Source of the DNA: Mermis nigrescens
Taxonomy: Eukaryota > Nematoda > Enoplea > Mermithida > Mermithidae
Assembly: GCA_036768485.1 (NCBI GenBank)
Contig: JAVLUZ010000740.1
Coordinates: 124,001 to 188,000, forward strand
Length of the DNA: 64,000 nt
Direction: 5' to 3'
The translations under genes were made by a program, and so were the position numbers. Every line of letters starts with the position of its first letter. The first letter of the stretch is position 1. Below are positions 42,201-54,200 of this stretch, piece after piece. The notes beneath the pieces are model-generated. The model saw nothing but the letters and a program-made list of their open reading frames with translations, did not search any database and had not been told where the DNA came from.

Positions 42201-45200
42201 TTCAAAGGTCAAAAAATGGCCTTAAAAATGGTGGTATAGCGAAAAACACCATTTTTCAACGTTTCTCATCGAGCACTATCCATTGGCATCAAAAAATTGC
42301 TGAAAAAAGAAGAAAGATTTTCAAGAATTGAATTCTGGGGGGGTATTTTGGTTTCTGGGGGTGCATACCCCCCGAACTCCCCATGCCCAGGTATGGTTAT
42401 GACCTGGCCAACGGAACGTCTGGGTATTTTTGTGAAAATGCGAATTGCGGTTGTTTGATGACAGATGCACACAGACAGGTGTATTGTATGCATGTACAAC
42501 ACTGCTTAGCTTTATGAATTTAGCACGGATTCTTAGGATAAGAATTTTTCTCTTTATCACTTACATACACGTACAATACATACTTTACTTAATTTTGGAC
42601 GGAAGATAAATTTCAAGACGTTGGCTCTGCACGTATGACACTTAGTTTGCAAATTTAAAATAGAGCATTTGAATCGAAGCTTATCGAAGCTTGCCATGCG
42701 TTGTAATAATTATTATTATATCTACATAATTAAAATTATTACAATTTAATTACAATTATTATGAGTATAATTAATTACCTACTCGGCGTTTAAACATAAT
42801 TTAAACGTGTAAACGAGTTATTACGTACACTTGTACATATATTTTCAAAACTTGATTTACTATTTCGTGAATAGCCAAACTTTTTTCCGATTCAAGGGCT
42901 AAAAAGGAATGGGGCGATGGCATACGAGGTCTGGCTTTATCTACAGCGCAGTACAGTCTGTTGAAAATCGAAAATGGCAAGCATTTGCATCCGAAAAACT
43001 GGCGGTAATTTTCATTCTTTGTCGTGTCAGATAGGTGTGCTGAGTGTTGGGGTTTTAGGTCTATAATTTTTTGACTCAAATTCTCTATCTTTAGTGTATT
43101 TTCTAAAAAACGTAATTATTGTGTGAGCAGTGAGCACGTTTGGAAACGCAATAATTTTTAATGCACTATTGAGAAAGCGGGGTGTCCAGAATCGTTTTTA
43201 TTCGATTGTAGCCTGTAAAGTTTTATTGTCAAAAAATAACGTTTGTTTATGTATGTAATTGCACGTTTCACATATATAAGTACCAGAAAAGATAATGGGG
43301 GTTTGGGGCATTTCACCCCCAATCCCTCCAGAAAAATTTTCTTACCCCCTCCCCCAGAAATTTTTTCTCCCCCACCCCAGAATTCGCCATTTTTGAAAAG
43401 TTTCGTAAAATTTCCTGAAAATTCGCAGGAAAGTTGCCTTTTTAAGCGTTTTTAAGCCATCTATTTGCTCAAAAGTCAAATTTTTGGCGAAGCGCCACAT
43501 ACTCATGTTTTAACCACATTTTGTTTAATTTATTCGACTTTTTCTATTTTTTTTGAATTTTTTGTGTTTTTATGCCCTACAAAGATAGAGCGTCGTCAGA
43601 AACGCCGAAAAACAATGTTTTTGACGCCTACCCACTATTTTTAGGCCCAGAAATTTCATCCCCCGAGCATTCCCATGCTGTGCACGTATATGATAAGTAC
43701 TATTTTAAATTTCTCGAATTTTTGGCGTAAGTTTGGTTATTGGAGCCTTTTTTAGTCCTTTTTGCCGCTTCTGACAAAGATGCTAGCGACCGGCTAGAAT
43801 TCATTTGAAGCGTATGCGTGTACATCTGGTCTTTACATAGGCAATTTTTTAGGACAAGCAGCTGACAAAATTTAAAAAAGCTGACCTTTCTCATCGACCA
43901 TTTTTTAGTATAGAAATCGTCACAAAACTTGAACACTCTTATGTTTAAACGGCTGAGATTTAGGTTAGCAAACCAGAGCAACGATTTAAAAGAAAGTGAT
44001 CCGAAATTTGCAAGCACCCATGCGTGTGTATATGCAAGTCCGTATCCAGATGGGAATTCCTCCCTAAACTTTTTTTCAGAATTTTTAAGTATGAAACTGT
44101 ATAGGTTTATGATGTTTTTCAGCGTGAAAATGCTCAAATTTTGAGCGCTTCGCGCCATTAATTCAATTAAAATTATAATGTACTGAATTTTAAAATCTTT
44201 TTCGAGATGAAGTTTTCGCAAGACCAAATTTATTGTATTTCTTATCTTCAAAAAGGTGTAAAATTTAGTACAAGAACTTAAAAACGTCCAAATTTTCCGG
44301 TGTTATTGTTTATGTACACTTTTTGCCTTCTAAACCGGTCAAAATCGCTGAAAGTTAATTTAGACATGGGATACATGTCAAATTTTTCCGGTGCTCCGCA
44401 CCGGATTATTGATTTTCTCTGTTGTTTTTGTCTGCAAAGCACAAAGATTTAGTACAAAAGCAAAAGTTGAGAAGTTGCTCCAGAATTAAATGATAGGAAA
44501 TCAGTTGAGCACCTAATTTGGGTGATAGATTAACTGTGTACATATGTTTATGGAATATAGTTGAAAATTTCGACAATTTTAAAAATTTTCTTCGCCATTG
44601 TATAGAGCATGTTGAGAAACATTCAAAAATGGCTTTATTTTTTTGCCTATCGCAATGGCTCTCGAGATATCTGATTTCATAGTTAACGATCCCCTCCTGA
44701 AATGGAATTTTGGATACGGGGCTGTATGTATCATACATGTAACAGGGGATTGAGGGATCCCCTGCCCAAAGTTTCCTGTCTTCCCATCCCACGAGAAAGT
44801 TTTTAAGCCCCTCCTTCCCGATTTTCGGAAAAAATCGAATTTTCTTATCGTTTTTAGGTGTTTTTTTGGCCGTTTTTGTCCAAAAATTGGACGTCGTCTA
44901 CCCCCCCCCTTCCCAACGGCCGTGGACCCCCACTCAAAATGTTGAACCCTTACATGTACGATATTTATGTACGCGTACAGTAAGAAAATTTCGGCTAACA
45001 GCCCCAAAAATTTTTGTAAGCGTCTTAATTGGGCTTAAAAATGATGGGTACTTGTTCAAAACACATTTTTTCGATGTTTCGGACGATTTTCCTGATTACT
45101 AAATTGAAAATCGAAAAACCTGTTTTAAAGAGCCAATGAAATCGAGCAAATGTGGTCGAAAAATTGCTATATGTACCGCAAGGGCCAAGATAATGGATAC

Positions 45201-48200
45201 TCTTGCTCAGACCAATATCCAGGGTTGTCAGATCAAAACTTCAAAAACTACCAAAACTATTCAAAACGCCAAAAAAGTGTTTTGGGTGCTCAGAAAAACT
45301 ACCACCCTGTGGTTAAGCATAGGGACCCAAACTACCAAATGCCTCCAAAAACTACCAAAATGGTAGTAAAACTACACCAAATGCCTTCAAAAACTACCAA
45401 AATGGTAGTAAAACTACACCAAATGCCTTCAAAAACTACCAAAATGGTAGTAAAACTACACCAAATGCCTTCAAAAACTACCAAAATGGTAGTAAAACTA
45501 CCAACCTGGCAACACTGCAAATATCAAGGATTTTATAGTCTAGCATTTCAAGAACCATCATCAGAGGAGATAGAGGTACAAAAAGACAAATTTGAACTTT
45601 TTTCGGCGCGCACTATACAACGGTGAAGAAAAATTTCAGGAAATAGCAAAAAATTCCACTTTTTTATGCATACAAAAAGTCTATCGTTCGAACCATATAA
45701 AATGAATTTCCAGTCCTTGAACGATTTCTCAACTTTTTTGTCTCCGTACTTAATTTTCGTGTTTTGCAAAGGAGAATAATAATGAAAATTAATAATTAGG
45801 CTTGGCGTGAAGCGCGTGTCTAAGCAAAATTCAAGCGATTTATAACATTTAACTGAACAAAAAGAATAGATTCAGCAAAATTTAAGTAAGCTAAAAATCT
45901 CATAAGTACGCTAAAAACCTGTTTTGGCGTTTTTTAAACTAACTTCGAGAAATTTTCATTTTTACGCCTCCCCCTGCTCCCTGCTTAATATAAGCCAGCT
46001 TTTAGTTGAACGAAAGATCTCTAGAAAACATGCATGCACATAGGTGGTGAGGGGGTTATTACCCCCTGAAGGATCAGCCGGACAAGAACTATCCGGCGAT
46101 TTTGAGCGGATGGAACGTTTTTGGCCTCATTTTTGAGGTCAAAAGCAGTAAAAACGTCAAAACTTTTCTGGTACTTTCAAGTACTTTTTACTCGTAAGGC
46201 GCCTAAAATTGATTAATTTTTGCATTTTTCTAGTGTTAAAAGTGATGTCATGCTGTCCAAATGGACTAAAAATGCTTCTTAAATGCGATATTACCACGGG
46301 AAAACGTTTTATTGGCTATTTTGACTATTTTGATCGTTGAAACAGCAAAAAAATCGTGAACGTTGAATTTACTGTCTTGGATTTTTGGGATTTCACCCCC
46401 CCCTGCCGACCCTGACCTTGTGCACCTACGCTAGAAGCATGAAATACGTACATAGGTAACTTATTTTCTGACGTTTTTAGAAAAATAATCACGTCTGCTG
46501 GGCCATCAACATTTTGCAGAAAATCAGCCAGCAGTCGTTTGAGAGGTCGAAAAACCCTATAAACACTTACTTACGATAAACGGCAAATACTGTAGTTTAA
46601 TTCAAATTCAAATTTTCATTTGAATTCAAATTTAAATTTTCATTTGAATTCTAACGTAAATTTCCATTGGAATTCAAATTTAAATTTTCATTTGAATTCA
46701 GATTTAAATTTTCATTCGGATTCTAATTTAAATTTTCATTTGGATTCTAATTTAAATTTTCATTTCAATTCTAATTTAAATTTTCATTTGAATTCAAATT
46801 TAAATTTTACAATTTAATTTAAGTTTAAATTTTCATATAATTTATGTACATTAATTACATTGAAGACCTCAACTGCTCGTATTGGTGAAGGCAGACGAAG
46901 ATCGGTGGCAAACTCATCTAAAACTTTTACAAGTGGCCGGGCAATTGAAAGCCGGCGAAGGCTTAACTATAGTTGCGTCCTTGCTGATCGGAGATCTCGC
47001 TTCGGCCGAAGATCGTGAGAGGGCTGAAAGGATCGAAAACGTAATGCTCAGCACCACACAGGAGCTACATATGGGGGGTTCAACCCCCACACCCAGAAAA
47101 ATTTTTAGCCATTGGAAAAAATTTTTCACACCCCCAGAATTGGCGATTGTTTGAAAGTTCCCAAAAATTTTCTAAAAGTTTGCAGTAAAGGTGCTTTTTT
47201 GAGCGTATTTAGCTATCTATCTGCTCAAAAGTGCCAAATTTTCGGCGCTTCGCGCCATTAAACTAATGTTTTGACTAAATTTTGTTCAATCTGTTCGACT
47301 TTTTTTCGAAATTTCTGTATGTTTTTATGCCCTAGTAGAAAGATATATCGTCAGAAACGCTGAAAAATGATGTTTTTGACGCGTACTTACCATTTTTAGG
47401 CCCAAAAAAGGCACTTTAGAATTTCGCCACCTAGAATCCCCATGCTGTGCATGTATGCTCAGCACTATAGCTATAATAGTAAATAGTTTTGGGAAATTTC
47501 AGTAGCCTTTCGGCGGACATGTTGAACCTGCATATAAACTTTTCGATAAAAATCTGAAAATGTTCTTTTTACATGCAAAAAAATTGCTGGAAATAGATGA
47601 ATTTGGGCTAAATTGGCGAAGAGTTAGTTGTGTGCTTATTTTTATCATTGCAAAAGCTTGACCTTTTTTCCTTATCCATTGTTGTGTCTGATAGATACAC
47701 ACTATTCAGTTTTACCTAATGCCACAAGATAAGTGGAAATGCTTTTATAAGACATATAATGAGTCGTCGTGTTCAGATATATCCTGGCTGAATCATAGAC
47801 TAGGTCAGTGAGCCGTGCGAAATGGCAAGCACTCTGTAAATGCAATAAGCTCGTTTTGTGAAATCTTAGATGAAATGAGCCTTACTTACTTGTTTAAAAA
47901 CGCGATATTATTTGAAATATGTAATACATATATGTTTAGCATCTCACATGTGTATGTGTCATATGTATGTATGTACATAACCACGAAGCCTGAGTTTGAA
48001 TCCTGGCTAGCATAGGTGGGCGGCACCGAAATTCTGGGGGTGCAATATTTTTCAAGGGTCAAAGAATGGCCTTTAAAATGGCGGTATGGCGAAAAACACC
48101 GTTTGTCGACCTTTCTCATCGAGCGCTATACATTGGCATCAAAAAATTGCGAAAAGAAAACAAAAAAAGATTTAAAAGATTGAATTCTGGGGGTATTTTG

Positions 48201-51200
48201 GTTTCTAGGGGGGTGTATTTTGTTTTCTCGGGGGTTGCATACCCCCAAGCCCCCCACGCCCAGGTGTGCTGGCTAGTCGAATGGTTTTCACAATTCATGC
48301 GTTCACTTTGAGAGCGAAGCTAACCCTTTATTTGTGATAAATAATTGCGAAAATTTGAGATTCTGAATTATAAAGGAAAAATTGTTAAGCTTGCTAAAAT
48401 TAGCGTGATTTTCTACCAAAAATGAAGTTAGATTTGCTTTGCGTTGTAATGAACTTATGTATGTAATACGAGCATCTTCATACCTTGAAATGCGTGTTTC
48501 TGCTTTGCATGCTAGTATAGTGCATACGTTTACATGCCTGCAGTCCCGTATTATAAGTTCTATTTCAAGGGATTCACTATTTGGTCAATGCATATTGATG
48601 TCCTTAGACATGCATTTCACCTTTCATGTTTTTGAATCAGTTATGGAGCTTCCGATCTTCCGATCATCTTTTTTAGCTCAATTTTGTAACTTTTCTAAAA
48701 TAACTAGTCAGAAAATTATAATGTGAACAAGTTTAATTCGTAATAATTCCATCAATTTATGGGTCCATGTTTGATCGAAACGAACGTTATCTATTCGTGC
48801 CCGAAATACAGAAAAATTTACAAGTGAAAAATTCCTTTATTGGGAAAACTCGTAATGTTTTCTGACAAAACTGTCAGTGGTTCTTATTTAATTTATTTTT
48901 AATTTAATTTCTTCTTGAGCCTTTAAATATCTAAACAATCAAATATTTTAGAAGAATTAATAATATAGTGAAAGATTGTTACCTCTTACCTTTGTAGTTA
49001 AATTTTTGGCTGCACTTTGTTAAACAATTAGCTGGCTGTCCAGACGGGTACAAAACGCTATAAGGTTGTTTGTGGTATTTCCATGTACTAATTTTTCATG
49101 TTTTATTTTCACGTGAAATCGTATTGAGCCGCTAAAATTGTTGGAATATATTCGTTATTACTGATTTTTCGATTTCTTACAAAACAGCAGTTTTTCGGGT
49201 TTCTAATCATCACGAGCATTGCTAGAAACCCAAAACTGGCCGCGGAAGCCAGGTTGTCATATGCAAATTAGCCTAATTAGCATAGCATGCAAATTAGGCT
49301 AATTAGCATATTGCAAACTTGCTCAATAGCTAGTCTTGGGTTCATCGCGCTGCTCATGATGATTAGAAGCCCAAAAAGTGCTGTTTGAGGCTTCAGATTG
49401 GTGTCAGGGGATGATCTAAGCCTAAGCCAAAGATGGGGCAAAAATTGCTTCGCTCGCTTCGCTCGCTCCGCAATTTTCGCCCCATCTGACTCAGGCTTAC
49501 ATCATCCCCTGGCACCAATTTGAAGGCACATAACTAAGCCTAAGCCTAAGCCAGTGCTAAGCTCAACTTAATGATTAGAAAACGTGTTGTTTACACCACT
49601 CACTATTCTAATCCGCCAGTCCGTCGGCCTTTGTCACAATAATCAATCAGCGAAGTGCGATTGGAGCATCAAGATGAGTGAAAATCAGTCGTTATAGATT
49701 TTCGGGCGCGGATAAAAGAACCGGAACGTTCTAGCTGCTAATCTGTTGAAATATGATATAATTAAGGGGCAGCAGAATTAGTGGTATCAGCCGAAATTGA
49801 CGAATCCAAGGACTTTCTATATGGGTATACTCGTATTCTCGAATTCTCAAAGAATGCATGCTGGCAAAAGCACATTCAAACTCGTCCTGGCCGTTGGTGC
49901 CTTCCGCTTCTTCACTGATACCTGTGCCCACCACATAGCGATTCCTTACATATCCACCCGTCAGTGCGTACATTTAATAAAATTTAACAATGCGCGCGGG
50001 AGCATTGCATCCCCTTTTTATAGGTAATTTTTCCAGTCATGCTAGAAAATTTAGCGCGAATCAATTTGATTCGCTGTTGACGGATTTCGCAGAGGTCTAA
50101 AAAAACAACGTTTTGCGCTTTTTCCTACCAATCGCACGTCAGCCTCTTAAAGGTTGTCCAATCCGATCCTCGCCTGTAGTGAATATAGCAAGTAGTTCGA
50201 TTTCTGTGATACAGTAATATTTGTGATTAGATAATTTTCATAAAGGAAGGTACTTGATCAAATGCGTTAAAAGACCAAACTTGTGTTCAACAGATTTTCA
50301 CTAATACCATATTCTATTGTTTCTATAAGTACGTTCCTCACTAATGTTTATGTCCCTCCTACATCCGTACCAATCATTTCGGATCATGTAATCGTCTGTT
50401 TCATTGAACTTTGAATGTCCCTTATTTATCCGGACAAACCTATTGGGGTTGAAAATTACCTCCCGCATAATTTTATGTAAATGTCCTTTAAACTAATGCG
50501 GTAAACGTGATATTCTACAGTATAATGAGTTACAAGGAGTCAAACACATCCGCCTAATGGTGTTATCAATTACCTACTTCATGTTTATCTGTAAATGTCC
50601 TTTAAACTTATGCTATTTACTTTATATTCTACAGTATAATGAGTTACAAGCAGTAAAACACATCCGCATGTCTGTTTTTTATTCCATATAGTCTGTTTCA
50701 TTGTACTTTCAGCGTCCAACATTTACCCGCACACACTTAATGGGGGTATAAATTACATGGTGTTATCAATTACCTACTTCATTATTTTATGTAAATGTCC
50801 TTTAAACTTATGCTATTTACTTTATATTCTACAGTATAATGAAACACATCCGCATGTCTGTTTTTTATTCCATATAGTCTGTTTCATTGTACTTTGAACG
50901 TCCCACATTTACCCGCACCCACCTCATGGGGGTAAAAATTACCTACTTCCTGCTCCTTTACACTAATGCAGTAAACATGATATGTTACAGTATAATGCGT
51001 TACGAGGAGTCAAACACATCCGCATGTCTCTTTATTATTCCAAATAAACTTATCACATGACTAATCGGTTCAGGATCGCTTCACTCTTTCACTAGTTCTG
51101 CTTCGCCTTTCCTCTGTCATATTTCCATCAGCTTTGCAGCTTGAACGTTCCGGTTTTCTTTCCGCGGCTGCCACTTGGCTGGTCTTCGTTTGTTCTAACA

Positions 51201-54200
51201 CCTCTATGCTTCTCCTATCGCGGTTCGCTGGTTCCGAAACTCATTTTTCTCGAATGATACCCAAATTGTTGACTACAAAAGAATAAAAGATTGTCTATCT
51301 ACCCTTTATGCTTGTTTTGAGTTTTCTGCAAAGTTTTCGCGATTTTTTCTCTTATTCTCTTCGAATTCAGTCTGAAATGTGCTATATTGCATATTGGTGA
51401 AACGTTTACGGATGACTTTCGTTTGGTTGCGTGAATCATATTCATACGTCTTGCGAGCAGTTATAGTATTACAAAACTTTCGGTCCTCGCCCGGCTAGCT
51501 CAGTCGGTAGAGCATGGGACTCTTAATCCCAGTGTCGCGGGTTCGAGCCCCGCGTCGGGCTTCTCTTTTTCTCCTTATTCTTTATGACCACACTGAACCT
51601 TTTATCTTTGTCGAATTATGGAAAAGTAAATGAGTAGTCCATTGTGCACAAAAATCTTTTTAGCTCATCACACGAGATCAGGAATGTTATTCTTTGTCAT
51701 TATGATAAAAGAATTTATCATCTGAATGTTATACCATCAAACCCGTTCCCTCAACAGCGATGTTGAACGTTTTTTACGCATGCAATGTGCTCCAGTACAT
51801 ATGCTTCGCTAAGACTATCGGCTAAATTACTAAACTAGGCGCATTTTAAACGAAGATTTATTCGAAAAATAAAGAAAAAGATAAATATCAAAAATGTAGG
51901 CAACAGAAATGCACGACTTGCAGTGAGTTTTGCCAAATACATTTTTAAGAAACTCCAAGCGGCCCTAAAGAGTGCCAAGGTACGCGGCTTTACTAAAGTC
52001 GTAGTTTGTTCGAATTTGGGCGAATGCGTCGTCAGTACGTTGATTCAATCGGTTGGGGTCGGTGGCCTGAGGCCAAATACCGTGATGGTGGGCTGGCCAT
52101 ATCGTTGGAAGCAAACAAGGCGTTGCAATAAAAATTACAATGCCTTTTTAGGTAAATTTTAGAATACAAATGATTAATTCCTATTTTTTATCCCAAAGTT
52201 CGTTGTAATTGAGAAGTGTGGAATTCATTCGATTGTAGATATGCAGACATTTTTTAGAAACGGTAGAGGTGGGAGGCAAATGAAAATAAATGTAAAATCT
52301 TCAAAAGTGATAACTGGGTGTTTTTTGAAGTCAGAACGTAAAGAACCGATGAATATTTTGGCGCAAGACGTACTGTGCAAACTCGCTGATTTTGTTTTTA
52401 GAATTATTGAGGCTTGATTCTTGCTTTAATTTGCACTCTAGGCCTTTTTCTAGTCGCTTGCCATATTTTAATTTATGGCTTTATGATTTATCTGACAAAC
52501 TCGTATGACTCGGAAATCTTAAGAAGGAAAAAGCAGTGATAGTTAAACCAATATAGGTATATGAAAATATATTACTTCACTTCATTTTGTCTTTCAATTT
52601 GTCCAAGTATAATCTATATAATTTCCGATAATCTTGTGTGGTACGAATAATTGAATTGCGGGTGGTGTCGACCACACGTAGGCGTGGGAGGTTTAGGGAT
52701 TTACACCCCCGGAAGGAGGTAGACCCTTCAAATTTATAAACCCCCAGAATTGGATTTTTGGCATTTTTTGGAATTTTATCCGGTTTTGACCCCCCCCCCA
52801 GAAATTGGCTGCTGCCCATGTATAGTGTCGACTCGAGCCAGTTTGCCTACTAACTGATCACACATGCACATTAGGGGGTATGACGGGGTGTCCTCCCTAT
52901 CAGGACTTTTGAAAAGCATACCCCCAAGCATGGGTGGGCGGCATCAAAGTTCTGGGGGGGGTGCTAGATCTTTTCAAAGGTCAGAAAATGGCGTTAAAAT
53001 GGTTGTCGGCGAAAATAACACCATTTTTCAACGTTTCTCATCGAGCACTATCCATCGGCATCAAAAAATTGCGGAAAAAACAAAAAATTCAAAAAATGAT
53101 TTCTAGGGGGTGCATACCCCAAACCCCCCTCCCCACGCCCAGGTATACCCTTAAGCCGTTTGGACCAAAACCTTTTGGTTTACCCCTCCCAGAACTTTTG
53201 ACCGCGGCAATAATGACTTGTACCTGCACATGTAAAGCCTGAAAATTCTGGGGCATGGTTTTTCGGTTTTTCGTACAGTGCAAATGAAAGATCGGTCGTT
53301 CAAGTGAAGTCTGGTGCTCATTTGCTCTGCGCGCAAACGAAAATTTTCAAAAAAGTGTGTAAATTATGGGTTCAAAGTACAATTTTAGTTCCCCAAACTT
53401 CTTTTTACCATATAATCATCAAAATTTTCGACGCTTTGTGCCTAATTCTATGTATTATACACATGGGTTTCTTCTCAAAGTTACTACAGGAATGGTGAAA
53501 AAAGTGTGCATTTAAGAGTTCGTATGCTTACATTTTACGGGGGTTTGGGCAATCCCTATCCAAAGTTGACGTCCCTCCATGTCAGAAAATTTTTGACCCC
53601 CCCCCAATTTTGAGTGAATAGTTGCATTTGTGGCCATTTTTACGTGTTTTTCGGTGTTTTTGGCCAAAAAGTGGAGGTCACTTACTCCTCCCCCAAAACA
53701 CCACCGGGAACCCCCTCACCCGAAATTTCGAGCCGTTGCATGTATGTTCACATGGGTGGGTCCAAACTACACATAGGCGCCGAAATTTGTACCCCAGAAT
53801 CTAAATCCCCAACAGACCGACTGCATTCTGTTTCATTAATTTTTCGCGATTTTTCAATGCCAATCGAGAGTTCGATGAGAAAAATCAAAAATGGAGTTTG
53901 TAAGCCTATCCTGAATATTTTGACTTTTTGGACCCGAAATTTATGTATGGTCCCTTTTCACTGCTAGTATTTCGCTCTTGCCCATGTGTAGTCCAATTTA
54001 AACCTCTCAAATCTGATACGTCCATGGAAGCCATAGATGCACAAAGTCGGGGTCGGCAGGGGGGATGAAATGCCAAAAATCCAAAACGGTAAATTTAACA
54101 CGATTTTTTTGCTGTTTTAACGATCAAAATGGTCAAAATTGCCTATAAAACGTTTTTTCGTGGTAATATTGCATTTTATAAGCATTTTTAGTCCATTTTG

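Noticed and set aside
43700..44251. 183-codon minus-strand frame
   Set aside because: Overlaps a family E relative; no domain recognised and no splice context.
45150..45626. 158-codon frame containing [14 protein letters not shown] repeats
   Set aside because: Produced by the 42-bp tandem repeat; the reverse strand is also open.
46620..46817. Asn-Leu-Asn-Phe-His repeat frame
   Set aside because: Produced by the 24-bp tandem repeat next to exon 14.
49731..49973. Minus-strand frame with [17 protein letters not shown], considered as a histone or other small gene
   Set aside because: Does not fit any histone and lies inside the inverted-repeat element.
50370..51050. Tandem repeats considered as a CRISPR-like array
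   Set aside because: Unit lengths vary, repeats are degenerate, and the DNA is eukaryotic.
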